From NCBI RefSeq assembly GCF_932274485.2, contig NC_065883.2:10414222-10478221 (forward strand): 64,000 nt of DNA. Reading direction: 5' to 3'. Below are positions 35,213 through 45,811 of this stretch, in pieces; within the stretch, counting starts at the first letter, position 1; each line of letters begins with the position of its first letter. Origin of the DNA: Patella vulgata (taxonomy: Eukaryota; Mollusca; Gastropoda; Patellidae). The translations under genes and the position numbers were made by a program. The notes under the pieces were generated by a model, which saw only the letters and a list, made by a program, of their open reading frames with translations, did no database searches and had not been told where the DNA came from.

Positions 35213-35924
35213 CGATGATTTGGAAGCTTGACCAGATAGAAAGCTAAAATAATATCAAAAATACTTTACTTGTGTGCGTAAAACATTTCATAATTTTGAG
35301 GGGAAAGGATACGCTAAACTAATCATTACCTATTTATATTTATTTATTGACTCTCATGCATGACGTAATGAGTTCTTAGATATATTTTATTGATCTTTTA
35401 GAAACAAATTATCTAGAATAGTTTGCTTTTGCACATAAAATATGAAAAAGGCGAGATTTTATATGTCCCCAATCAGCCTCCATAAAATTGTGAATAGCGC
35501 CATCTGTTACCAAAATGAGCTTAGAATTATGACGGTTTTATCATTGTGAAATGTCAAAATGTTAACAAAACTAAACAGATTACAATAAATTCTAACTGCA
35601 ATATTTAAAAAATAGTCATATCAATTAGCATTTTTACATGTGTAAATAGCCAATTTAACACGTGTTAGTAAGAAGTTACATGCATAGAAGTAAGCATATT
35701 AGCATACGTATTACTAGATTAGGAGTTCGAATTATGGGGGAAATTCCGCTCCATAGTATTGTGCAATGAAATGTTGATGCAATAAGAAAAGTTTAAACCT
35801 GTAAACCGAATAATTAAATTTGTCTGTTTTTATTGTACATCTATTAAATTCGCGAAAGACTCCGTAAATAAACATCAACCGAACAAATAATTCTGATATT
35901 TTTACGTCTGTTGAGTTGTCTTAC

Positions 35925-36191
35925 CTTGTATTTTGATAGCCGTAGAGTCTTTGGTCTGTTTTCCTAAATTACTTAATGTCTCCAACTTCACTATTCGTTG
36001 GTCCATATCTTTAATGTGGTCTTGGAGTTTTTGGATTTTATCCGTAGGTTCATAGCGTTTTTGATTTTTCGTGCTTTCCATTAGATGTTCCGATTTCGCA
36101 TTTTCTCTACCCCTTTCATCGTTGAATTGTGGAATCATGCCTTCACGTTCTTGGTTCCATCTTCCATCTTGTTGAGAAGAAATGATCTTTT
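35925..36191 (-). CDS. Coiled-coil exon of gene B (second downstream of CARD)
   Basis: A 267-bp exon, acceptor TTATCTACCCAG, donor ACAAG/GTAAGA, phase 1 at both ends. It encodes 88 aa: KIISSQQDGRWNQEREGMIP, then a Lys/Glu-rich helix, then DKIQKLQDHIKDMDQRIVKL and ETLSNLGKQ. The DMDQRIVKLETLSN ending matches DFDQRVMKLETASN of the shorter coiled-coil exons, so all descend from one exon. It is hydrophilic, with no membrane segment. Confidence 0.7.
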
Positions 36192-36339
36192 CTGGGTAGA
36201 TAAAGTAATGCAATATAAACAAACTTCACTTGATATTAATTATGCAAGGAATATAGCAAATTAAAATCAATTTAAGATTGCTGGCGTTAATTTAAACAGT
36301 ATCAAATATTGCATTGTATATCAGAAATGAACTGCAATG

Positions 36340-36540
36340 GTTTTTAACGTCGTACTGTTCTGCTCCGACTAGGGTAATGAAGGCATACTCCATATATATA
36401 TATATATAGTGTGCTGTTAGGAAAATGTTTCCCCGGACAGTGGGTCTATGGCCTACTCTTTTAATGAATTCCAACTGCCAAGGGCTATTTTATGTACACA
36501 ACAATGTGTACAAGGGGAACTTATTTAATCGCCCCACCCG
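36340..36540 (-). mobile_element. SINE family S1 fragment, antisense
   Basis: TTTTAACGTCGTACTGTTCT, GCTCCGACTAGGGTAATGAA, a (TA)n expansion at 36390-36408, GGCCTACTCTTTTAATGAAT and TGTGTACAAGGGGAAC follow the S1 body in reverse. It lies in the intron between two coiled-coil exons. Confidence 0.75.
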
Positions 36541-36665
36541 AACTTCATAAATTCCATAGTTAGAGTGGTACTATAACACCTCCTCATTTATTGCCTGCTG
36601 TAGAAAAAAAACCTGACAAAACCTATGGTGTCAATGTTTGAGAGAAAAAATTAAAAAAAAATTAC

Positions 36666-37121
36666 CGTCTTCTGCCATCGCAGTTTTTTGCAGTAACGTG
36701 ACAAGATTTATAATATCAGACTCTAGCTGAGGCAATTCATTATCTCTGCTGATTGTAGCTTCTTTTAAACCTTCCACGCGTGACTCCAAATTCTTTATCT
36801 GGTTATGGATTCTTTGTTGGTTTTCTCTTACTTCTTTTTGGTTCTTTAGAAGTTTATTTTCCCTTGTTCTTAGACGACTAATTGCTTGTACCCTTTCATC
36901 TTTCTTTCTCTGTGTTTCATTCTCCATTTCAGTCATCTTATTTTTTAGTTCATCTAGCTCCGTATTAATGCGTTCATTATCGTTTTGTGACGTCTGGAGG
37001 TCTTCCTCCTTTCCTTTTATTTCTTCCCGAAATATTCCTTCCTTTTCGTTCACCCATTCCATTAGTGCTTCCCTTTCTGCTATTAATCTTTGTTCTCTGC
37101 TTTGTTGATTGCTTGGCTCTT
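36666..37121 (-). CDS. Long coiled-coil exon of gene B
   Basis: A 456-bp exon, acceptor CTGCGTGTGTTTCAG, donor GACG/GTAATT, phase 1 at both ends. It encodes 151 aa that are nearly all helix-forming and charged: REQRLIAEREALMEWVNEKE, GKEEDLQTSQNDNERINTEL, DELKNKMTEMENETQRKKDE, then a short break and QRIHNQIKNLESRVEGLKEA and LPQLESDIINLVTLLQKTA. Leu/Ile/Met at a/d spacing throughout argues for a long parallel coiled coil, one or two segments. It would drive oligomerisation next to the CARD. No stop or frame break occurs across the exon, in an otherwise AT-rich region full of stops, which supports real selection. Confidence 0.75.
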
Positions 37122-37124
37122 CTG

Positions 37125-37915
37125 AAACACACGCAGAAGGTGGATTTCGTCAACAAATGAAATGTTTGGTTTGAATCAATCTGATACATTTGTTTCTGTC
37201 TCCATTAAAATATTCTACATCAACCTATTTCATGTTCAAAGTCCAGACCCAAAGTTCACAAAACATTCTCAGGCTTAAGTTAAGAATTTACTCAAAATTG
37301 TTCGCCTTATTTTAACTAAAATATAGCTCCACATAAATTTTTTATTGTTTTAATGTATCAAATACATCAATAAGAAACAATGTGCAAAGTTTTGTGTTGC
37401 TAACGAGCAGCATAGATCGATGAAATTTCTAATCGACATATCTTTGTAAATACTGAACGGAATTGAACCATTGTGGACTGATATTTCTATTAGAGATTCA
37501 CCCATCACATTATTTTATACTAAATTAAAGGACTTAAATCATTGACATTAGTAAGAAACGAAAACACTTTTAGTTTGCAGACCGACAGAACCGGATTTAC
37601 CATTGGCCCAAGTCCAAGTGTTTCTGGCCATCCTGGGGACACTGAAACTAATTTGTCATAAAGCGTTCTAGCGTGTAACAATGTTTCAAATGTACACTGG
37701 GTATTTCATTTCATAAATATATTCAAGACCAAAAAGGACATGAAATGAGGTTTGACGTCCTACCCGCAACGGCCTTCCCACATTTCTATAAATTTGGTGC
37801 CACACTGCCGAGTCTGGTGTAGGACCCCCAAGTATGGAAATCCGGCTTGCACCATCTCTTATACCAATGACGCCTCAAAACAAATCCAGTTAAAACACTA
37901 TGAAAATATTATTAG
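37125..37915. other. Intron of gene B; short S1 tail fragment
   Basis: ATGAAATGAGGTTTGACGTCC at about 37740 is an antisense S1 tail fragment. Nothing else is recognised. Confidence 0.5.
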
Positions 37916-37920
37916 CTTAC

Positions 37921-38226
37921 CTTCAGTTTGTTGAAGCCTTTCAATAACTCGATTATATCCCACTTTAGCTAAACAGTTTAAAAAGGGCTGGTAAGCGTGT
38001 TCCCCACATTCCAGCAAAATCAAGAGAATCTTTTCTGTTGCATCTTGTCGAGTTCCATTTTCAAGACATCTCTCTATTCTTTCCACATGATTGCTATCAA
38101 AAACCTCACATAAAGACAGCGATTCATATAGAGGTTCGGGATTTGGTATATTAACAAGTAAGTACATAAAATTCATCTCAATACTTCTATAATCATCACC
38201 ACACTTTTTTTTTCCACACTGTTTTC
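37921..38226 (-). CDS. CARD-domain exon 1 of gene B
   Basis: A 306-bp phase-1 exon with excellent acceptor TTTCTTTTTCCTTCCTAG and consensus donor GAAG/GTAAGC. It encodes about 101 aa: DDYRSIEMNFMYLLVNIPNP, SLSLCEVFDSNHVERIERCL, RQDATEKILLILLECGEHAY, QPFLNCLAKVGYNRVIERL. This is the CARD pattern (six amphipathic helices, acidic turn before VERI, ILLxLLExG, FLxCLxKVG). It is more diverged from the 13.4-kb and 29-kb copies than they are from each other. It sits between coiled-coil exons in gene B, so the product would carry an internal CARD. Confidence 0.8.
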
Positions 38227-38297
38227 CTAGGAAGGAAAAAGAAACACTCATTTCATTTAAAACTTGATTTGCGTGGCTTTTTTTCTAGAGAGGGTTA

Positions 38298-38560
38298 CAC
38301 TAGTCCGCGGGTGCACTAGTCCGCCAAAAAACAGCTAAATTACCTTTGTATATAAACCTAATGTATTGTATGTATTTTAATAAAACAAGGAAATATCACG
38401 AACTAATTTTTCATCACCCTAGGTCAGTGCTTATGTGGAGACTTAACCTCTCCCCCAAATTCTTAAACCTAACCCCAATAATAGATATCGATGGACTAAT
38501 GATCCCTAACCCTTATCCTGATGATAGATATCGGTGGACTAATGAACCCGCGGACTAGTG
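38298..38560. mobile_element. MITE with CACTAGTCCGCGGGT termini
   Basis: 263 bp with inverted ends CACTAGTCCGCGGGTGCACT and its counterpart (right end complement CACTAGTCCGCGGGTTCATT), 28 bp with few mismatches. Internally, two GATATCGRTGGACTAATGA repeats. No coding. It lies in a gene B intron just upstream of the CARD exon. Confidence 0.7.
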
Positions 38561-39078
38561 AGCATTCCCCCTTTTCTCGACGCTCTCGCGTAGACAGAAA
38601 CGGCGTTGTGTATACGACCCCGTGTGATAAAATGGTCGATGAACATATAAAAACCATGACGAGCCCTTAAAGCCCCCTTCACACCTTACGAAGACCTCAA
38701 TTAACATCTATTTGAGATTTCTGAAGTTAATTTACCAATATCAAAAATTTCATTGTATATAAAACAACTAATAATGATATCATTGCATGTGATACGAATT
38801 AAATATACTAGTAGATTTTTAAATATGAATGTAAAGTGCTATTGTAGCAATATTTAGCTCGTGAACGATTTGTATTTGATCAATAATTGTTGTAAGAGAA
38901 GTGTTATTGATCATTTTGTTGGCTGACTATTCTGTCAATAAATATTATCTAATCGTTTATATACATTAACATTATAGGCCCCATATAATCTGAGCTATTG
39001 TATCACAGGCTAAAGTCAAACTTGAAGTTACAAGTGTAACAATTCTGATCTGTTTATCAAACTCATGATTAGTATTAC

Positions 39079-39255
39079 CTGTTTTTTTAACAGGCACAAG
39101 ACTGTGGACCTGTTTACTAGCTGCTTCCAATGTCATAACTCTTTGGTCAAAATCTTTAAAGCCACGTTTCAGCGAAGATATTTCAAGATCAGTTTCTTTT
39201 TTCTCCTCTTTCAATTGTTGGATCATAAGTACAATGTCTTGGTGCCAATGTGTAT
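39079..39255 (-). CDS. Coiled-coil exon next to the anchor exon, gene B
   Basis: A 177-bp phase-1 exon (AG/ATACACATTGG to ACAG/GTAATA). It encodes 58 aa: HWHQDIVLMIQQLKEEKKET, DLEISSLKRGFKDFDQRVMT, LEAASKQVHSLVPVKKTG. It is shorter than the copies at 9443-9646 (67 aa) and 53222-53461 (79 aa), missing one or two heptad blocks. This fits loss or gain of KRLKKET-type units. Confidence 0.7.
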
Positions 39256-39638
39256 CTTCGTAATTGGCTCTTAGGATATTATATTACTATATTTTGTTTA
39301 GTAAAATGAATACAAAGTGGTGTTTCCAGACTACATACAGGACGGGATTTAACAATAGGCACATACCATTGTGGTCCACGGATATCTACCTAGGGGCCCA
39401 TTGAAAGTAACTTGTCATGCAGTGTGCCAGTGTATAACCTTTGTAAAGTGTATAACGTTGTTTCAACTATACATCGGGTATTTATCATATCAATAATATA
39501 TTCACAACCATACGAGCACCTATACAATGAGTATAGGTTCCAGCGTATGGAACCCCTGGAACCCCTGTACTACAAGTATAGGTCCAGGGTGATTAGCTTG
39601 ATCTATAAGTATAGGCCCTCAATAATTAAAGTACTTAC
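39256..39638 (-). other. Intron 1 of gene B
   Basis: Homologous to 9647-10596 and 54530-55026 (CATATCAATAATATATTCAC, ACAATGAGTATAGG, AAGTATAGGTCCAGGGTGAT). Two or three near repeats of CTACAAGTATAGG lie close to the donor. Confidence 0.65.
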
Positions 39639-39852
39639 TGTATATGACCTGACCAATTTCATATCTCGGGGTACTCGGATCGATACTATCCCTCTCGGCA
39701 TGTACTGTCTGGTTTTCTGATTCTGATTCAGGTTGACGACGGTTTGGGTTTCTTGTATATAGATATAAATACCATGTAAGAAACAAAATAAACAACAGAA
39801 GGAATATAGAATCAACAGCTCTTAATATCCAGTATATAATGCATGAAGACAT
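39639..39852 (-). CDS. First exon of gene B: membrane anchor and linker
   Basis: The ATG at 39852 is in context GCAGAAATGTC. The exon encodes 71 aa and ends ATACA/GTAAGT in phase 1, compatible with the next exon at 39255. Residues 1-13 are a short N-terminus, about 14-31 are strongly hydrophobic (SIFLLLFILFLTWYLYLY), then TRNPNRRQPES and an acidic/polar linker ESENQTVHAERDSIDPS. A basic stretch just after the hydrophobic segment predicts a signal anchor with the body cytosolic. I choose this start because the upstream sequence has no acceptor and a MITE begins at 39925. It may resemble outer-mitochondrial or ER tail/signal anchors; which membrane is unknown. Confidence 0.7.
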
Positions 39853-39924
39853 TTCTGCTCTCTGCTGACTTCAATGACCCAGTTAACTTCCCTATAATTA
39901 TAATTAGTTAGTATCATGCAATCT

Positions 39925-40313
39925 CACTCGGCAAACCTCGATAGATTCCGCTACTCTACATCTAGCCTCGGCTGTAGGACGGTACGTGATATGTACCTAC
40001 GCCTATACAATTGCGATGCGGCACCGTTTACTTATTAGGAAAACTTGCCGCTTTTAAAAAGAAGTTATCAAAATTGCGTCATTCGATGCGTGTGTAGAAT
40101 TTCAGTGCAAAGTTGTCCTTGTTTGAAGAAAATTGGATAAACTTGAAAGAAAAACAGCTTCAGACTTTGAAATATTTGTATGATAATACATTCTTTAAAG
40201 GCGTCGTCATGGGCAACACCGTTGGTAATCCAGGAACTTGAAAGTAGTTCCAATATCATACAGCCTAGGCTAGATGTAGGGTACTGAAATCTGCTGAGGT
40301 TTGCCGAGTGCAC
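39925..40313. mobile_element. hAT-like MITE upstream of gene B
   Basis: Inverted ends CACTCGGCAAACCTCGATAG and (right complement) CACTCGGCAAACCTCAGCAG extend about 65 bp (CTCTACATCTAGCCTCGGCT). It is flanked by direct repeats GCAATCTCA at 39918-39926 and 40314-40322. It lies just upstream of the start codon of gene B and so could carry promoter sequence. A related half-copy occurs in both units of the 56-58 kb duplication (CGGCAAACCTCGACTGATTC). Confidence 0.7.
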
Positions 40314-40689
40314 GCAATCTCAGTATGATGTTGTAAGCGACTTGCTTGTATGATGACTTGGGCGACTGGATGAATAATTTATTAAACCTCATATAACTGA
40401 TTCCATTCAATTTAATATGACAATGGAGAGTGTATAGAAAATGTTGGAAGTTTTGCACTGAATACCTTTAGGAAAAGAGGAATATAAATATAGCCTAGCT
40501 AGTTGACATGTAGCATTAAATATTGTATGATTAGATCAACATTTATATGTACCAAACATGTTTTGAAAATAAATGTTATTTTGTAAGGTATTTAATAATA
40601 TATTGTAATGCATCACGGTGTTGTAAATTCCATACTTATGCCTGTACATGTAGTTGAGAATAATAATTATTATTATAAAGAGGAGACTT

Positions 40690-40795
40690 CCGGTATTAGA
40701 ATAGGAATGGCTGTTTTATAGTTATTAATAAACCCATATAAGACATAACACTCAGCTTGGATCTGACAAATAAAAGAACGTAAACTTTCAGAAAA
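40690..40795 (-). other. Possible extra exon copy near gene B
   Basis: CTTTTATTTGTCAG/ATCCAAGCTGAG mirrors TTTTATTTGTCAG/ATTCAAGTTGAG at the linker exon of gene C (55249). The frame after it reads IQAECYVLYGFINNYKTAIP and runs on without a clear donor. It may be a remnant of a further duplicate. Confidence 0.3.
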
Positions 40796-40850
40796 AAATA
40801 CCCTGCTCTGCTTTATATTGATTCCTGAGCCTGGCAATAATTGGGGGTAC

Positions 40851-41108
40851 GGGTGGGGGTGAATGGCTGAATGGTTAGCGTATGCGCGCTGTATCATAAA
40901 GTCTGTCATTGAGTCAACTGGTGTGGTTTCGATTCCCCGGTTGTACGTGACAAGGAGTAAGGTCGCCTGTCCAATCTCGTGGGTTTCCTCCCACCGCTAA
41001 AGACCCCTACGCGCAAGCGAATTATTGAAATAAAATTAAACCATATGTTAGTCCCGAAATGACCTAGTTTGTGTCGAGTGGACGTTAAAGCCTACTTCTC
41101 TCTCTCTC
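40851..41108 (+). mobile_element. SINE family S2
   Basis: GAATGGCTGAATGGTTAGCG, box B GTGGTTTCGATTCCCCGG, CTACGCGCAAGCGAATTATT, GTTTGTGTCGAGTGGACGTT and (CT)n. Confidence 0.85.
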
Positions 41109-41109
41109 A

Positions 41110-42165
41110 GTCAATAATGCCACACTTTGGACGAACACTCAGAAGAACAATTTTGTCAAAGATTAATGTTTAATAATCTAGCATAGTAATTGAAAAAATT
41201 TGAAGAGAGAAAGACACACTGGATTACGCGAGTCAATATTACAAACATTCAGTACCATTCGACACTACTCGGTACTGGCGTGACTTCCCTTTTCCTTTAA
41301 TTTAAAGAAATACACATGGAAACATAATAAATGATCACAATAAAGTAATGTGTAAAACGTCTATTATGTCTCACAGTCTTTAAGGTATGCTGGTGGTCTG
41401 AGAGTTCGTTGAGGACCAGACAGAATCAACTGATCATTTGGTGAAGTTGTTATCCCATTTTTAACTGTGCTGGATTGAAAGCTTTCAATAGAGACTATTG
41501 GCAATCGTAAAGTTCTGGTCCCTATCGCGTATCTGTATTGATTTTGCGTGTGACGTCATCATTGCGTGTGTATTTCTTGGGACACAGATACGACAGCACG
41601 TATCGAACAGCTTTCATACGGAGAAGGTCCGTATTACATCGTCGTCTTTTTTTACCGTATTTTTTGCTAGTTTTAGACTGAAATATTGTGCCGTAGCGTT
41701 TTTATGAATCTATGTGGATCCTAGAACACAGAGGTGTATATTTCATGTGATTTTAACAATGATAAAGACTGGAATTAAATCATTATTTTTGATGTGCTTT
41801 TCGCGGAATTTTCATGTTTTTGCTACCTGTCTGCATGCTGGTTGATCTACGTGCTAAATTTAGCGAGGTGAGACCGTGCAATCTGTAAAAAGGGTATATA
41901 CTTTCTGAAATGATACATTAGTGAAACAAAACAATTGTTTTTGAAGTCGAAGATTTTTAATAAGATCCGACACTAAATTTTTAAATTTTTTTAAATAGCT
42001 CAGCGACTGTTGAGCGACTATGCTCCCTTCTGGAATTTGTAGGCCGGGCACTTTACTAGTACCGATGTAGATCTATAGAACTAAGCCCAGCTCAGCTCCT
42101 CATACGTACGCAGGGCGAAATTTTGCAAAAACTACATTGACGCAACGTATCACGTGACGATACGT
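41110..42165. other. No gene seen
   Basis: Includes a CRE-like TGACGTCA (41550) and a hydrophobic 69-aa frame of no recognised family. Confidence 0.45.
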
Positions 42166-42271
42166 GATACGGATGGACAAGATTCCGCTTGCCAAAAGTC
42201 TCTATTATTAGCGTTTAGGTTTTTGGAAACTTCATTAAAGGCATGGTTAAGGAGCCATGATGATGTCTTGG

Positions 42272-42278
<7 letters not shown>

Positions 42279-42309
<31 letters not shown>

Positions 42310-42566
42310 GGTTTAACGTCCACTCGACACAACTAGGTCATTTCGGGACTAACATATGGTTTAATTTTATTTCAATAATTCGCTTGCGCATAGGAGTCTT
42401 TAGTAGTGGGAGGAAACCGGAGGACCCGGAGAAAACCCACGAGGTTGGACAGGCGATCCTACTCCAAGTCACGTACAACTGGGGATTCGAAACCACGCCA
42501 GTCGACTAAATGACAGACCTTATGATACAGCGCGCGCACGCTAACCATTCAGCCATCCAACCCCCC
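42279..42566 (-). mobile_element. SINE family S2 inserted in the retrotransposon fossil
   Basis: (GA)n, ATGGGGTTTAACGTCCACTC, AATTCGCTTGCGCATAGGAG, GGAAACCGGAGGACCCGGAG, GAAACCACGCCAGTCGACTA and CACGCTAACCATTCAGCCAT in antisense. It is flanked by GTCCAAGA at 42271-42278 and 42567-42574. Confidence 0.9.
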
Positions 42567-43659
42567 GTCCAAGACAGGAATTTGTTGATTGGGGTATTGG
42601 TATCGATGAGTCCATAGTTCTCTTGCAGACAATCCACGATCGAGAATGCGCGAATTAAGTCCTGCGGGAAAGGGGAGTAACTGTACCACCTTTCGATTCC
42701 TGACAAAGAAGTTTATTTTCTAATTCGACGATGGCTTTCTCAGCAGTCGGGTTTCTGTTGGGATTCTTGGGGTAGCGAATTTTCACACACTGATGGTATT
42801 GATGTAATACTGAATTGTTCTTTAATGCTATAAAACCTGGAGTAGGACCACCAAGAGGACGGAATGCAATGTAATAAACCATCACGTAGAGAAACTTGTT
42901 GTTCATTTTCAAGTATGCATGTGGCTGTATATGACGTAGTGGTTTCACGAAGAATGAGATAAGTTCACGGTTTCTCTTCATTACGTCTGTAGCAAACGAC
43001 ACACCTACTACTTCGGATGAGTGTTCAGATGTTTGCTAAACAAAGGCAAGATAAACCTGCGGACAAGACAGAAATAGACATTTTACCACAATTTAGAACA
43101 CAATTGTGGTAAGTCAAAATGTCTGATTTTGAGAAAATGGCCAATTAAGCTTTTGATTCACAGCAGAAATTTCATTTATTCATATATTTTAACGAAATTT
43201 TGAGGGTTTTTGTCATTTGCATGATTCTTTCTGAAGGCTATCATAGAACTATAATGTAGTGTTAAATTTCAGACATATTATGGGATGTGTGACTTATCAA
43301 TTTTAGGCACTACATTTCAACTGATACTATAAGACTTATCTTGATTTCAATACAACATGACATGTAGAATTCTAATCAAATTATGGCATATCAGCACATT
43401 TAAATATTATGGGCCCTTTCCATATACACTTACTCAAATAACATCACACAATGTGCAAAAAACCCCACCTAAAACCCACTCTTCAAACAAAAATCAAACA
43501 ATTCATTATTCAATATCTTTTATTTATCGAGGAAGAAATTTATGTATCACTTTCACAATATAAACTTTAACCTGAGCAACAACTTGAAACCATTTATTTA
43601 ATAACGGATAGGTTGTTGATTCCTCTTTGACAACAACTAACGGTTGTCAACACGTTCAG

Positions 43660-44620
43660 TCCTCTTCATAACAAACATTTAGAGATGTAGTCTTCGGTTC
43701 GAGTTGATGAGGGAAGGTTCTTGTAAAATGATTCATATCAATCATAACGAAGACCTCACAATGCGCAAATATTATGTAGAGCATGGCGAAATCGTGGTGA
43801 AATGCAGAAAACTACCCCAAGTGTGAAGAAAACTACGCTCTAAGTATGCGCATAGTCGCAGTAATTTCACCCTGTTCCCACCACACGTTAACCATGCCCC
43901 GTACGACCTTGCGATGCTCTTGCCATGCTTCCTCCAAGCCCAATGTAGAATACGGGGTGGGGGATAGGCTACTGCGCTTGGTGTGGCTCAATCATCACGT
44001 TCCAGCCATGACCTCATAACCTACTCACTAAGGTCAGGGCGCAGCGTGGACGTGAAAATCGTGAACGTTTCTCGCTTTCTTTGAATTTGCGCGTACTGAG
44101 AGCGGTGTAGTTGCCTTTACACTTGAGAAGGGCCGATTTGCGAGTGGTGAGCACGTAGGAAAGTATTTACTATTTGTGAATGAGTCTTTACGAAAAGCTT
44201 AGGAGTGGGTAGTGCCGTATGATTGGTAGCAGGGGGTGTGTGTGGCCAGGATGCGGTACGTGCAATGAGACCATGGGCGTAGTAAGAACTTGATTGGAGC
44301 GTTCTGAATGCAGAGAGCACGGGGCGAGGTTGTAGCAGGAGTGTGATGGGCGCGTTTTATTTTTTGCCGATCGAGCGACGCTCATTGAAGTATTAAGCCC
44401 TACACTGCCACTACATTCTCCCCACTCTCACTACGCCCCCCCCCCTCCACGACCTTGCTACGCGGGTACGGTGAATGTTTCACACCGCCTATCACGCCCT
44501 CCTTGTTCCTACCATGATCCCTCTTACTACTCGCTTTGAGTCACGATCTGGCAGATTTTTTTAGGCGTAGCGTAGCGAGGTCGTGGTGTAGGAGATTTGT
44601 ATAAAGGAGATTTAACAGAA
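43660..44620. other. GC-richer anomalous segment, no gene
   Basis: Base composition is clearly GC-richer than the flanks. It has GC-rich motifs (ACCTTGCGATGCTCTTGCCA; CACGACCTTGCTACGCGGGT near 44450 with an inverted partner at 44570-44592) and a poly-C tract. Open frames on the minus strand (44117-44385) are proline/serine-rich overlaps without family resemblance. It probably belongs to an element inserted within the retrotransposon fossil. Confidence 0.45.
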
Positions 44621-45749
44621 ATTGGAAGTCTTTGTCGATTTAGCTCATAATTTGGACATGCGGACTGACGTTAATGGTTTCTGCAGATATTCAATATTTG
44701 TATTGTACAATATTTGCAGTAGCGGTCTCATGATTTATCATGTTATTCCACTCAATATTACATTTATGTAGTGCATACAAGTGTCAAGTCTGACTTATCA
44801 TATTTTAGCACTATATAATATTATAACTGAGCATAGAGCATAAATTGGGTGATTTTAAGATATTTGGAAATGAATAAGGATGACAGTCGTTTTGAGTAGC
44901 AATCCACAGAGATACTCCGTACCACTGAATCTTCTGTAGTATTAATAAAAAGACAGATCTGACATGTTGGTTCCTCACAATAACGGCATTTCTACTGGCA
45001 AAACCAGATGATACGGTACATTGGCACTGTCTGCCATGTGACGAATGCTCACTTGATCCAAAATGTATCTGCTGACAACCGAAAGAAAGGAAGTTACACG
45101 TGGGCCGACGGAATCTTCACCACGAGTCAGACGTTCAAATGCTTGTACACACGGTTTACTGTCTGTGAGAAGGCAAGTATTATGTCTGGATTGGATGATG
45201 TATGGGCTAAAATGTCTGACAGCAGCTGCTATACATAATGCCTTTATCTCACAGGGTAATTTGCAAAGCTTAGCGCTGACGAATCCAGCTAATAATGACT
45301 TCTCAGAACGGGTAACGTACATAGTTGCACCAATGCCATGTTTCGATACGAAACCATCAGTGACTATCCATAGTTGCTCGGTTGCTCGGGGTAAAAAGAT
45401 GGATCGGTTGGTATGTAGAGGCTGTTGAGCCTGGGTGAAGTGTAGTAAAAGTTTATAAGACCAAGTAAATTTATCCTTGGGAACAGTTAGGAATAATTCG
45501 CCTTAAGACCTTATTTGCGCCTAAAAATGACCGTAATCCACGAACGGTTGTAGGTGGTGGATATATGAACACAGGGTGCTGGCTAGCTGATATTGACCCT
45601 TTCGTCCATAACCAAATTAATATGGTCGTAGTATTAGGAAAAATAACAGAATTGAGCGCCTATAGTGTCTTTTAAAAAAATAGATAACAAGTCTTCTATG
45701 GTGTTGCCGCCTATATACAAATCACCTGCTAGGTTGTCACCAAGAACCA

Positions 45750-45811
45750 GAGAGAGAGAGAGAAATGGGATTCAACGTCCACTCGACACAAACTAGGTCA
45801 TTTCGGGACTA
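45750..45811 (-). mobile_element. SINE S2 tail-only insertion with perfect target-site duplication
   Basis: Only the last ~62 bp of the SINE are present: (GA)n, AAATGGGATTCAACGTCCAC, and AAACTAGGTCATTTCGGGAC. Flanks are CACCAAGAACCA at 45738-45749 and 45812-45823, 12 of 12 identical. Confidence 0.9.

Larger units (their letters stand above)
30350..35724. repeat. Complex two-tier inverted repeat, 5.4 kb
   Basis: Outer arms: 30350-31721 pairs with 34968-35724 (TCCTAACCTAGTAATGCGTA against its complement at 35704-35724; TGCTAATATGCTTACTTCTA; ATAAATAAATATAAATCGGT; and an S1 SINE in both arms at the same site). Inner arms: about 32580-33290 pairs with about 33550-34340 (AATAATTTACTTTTGCACG, GAAATAAAATATTGTTTATA, CATCGGACATTCCGCTCAAG). 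The left outer arm has ~520 extra bp (about 30465-30990). The left inner side includes ~165-bp tandem units (32140-32800) marked by AAACTTAAAATATG. A direct copy of one segment (ACAGATGGCGCTGTTTAC) also occurs at 31135 and 33301. No transposase was recognised. It sits in an intron of gene B. Confidence 0.75.

Noticed and set aside
42655-43002. Host gene candidate of 115 aa
   Set aside because: It resembles retroelement integrase and lies in line with other pol fragments, so it belongs to the retrotransposon fossil.
44117-45428. Proline/serine-rich and opposite-strand frames around 44-45.4 kb
   Set aside because: They are shadows of the GC-rich segment or antisense to the RNase H-like part of the fossil.
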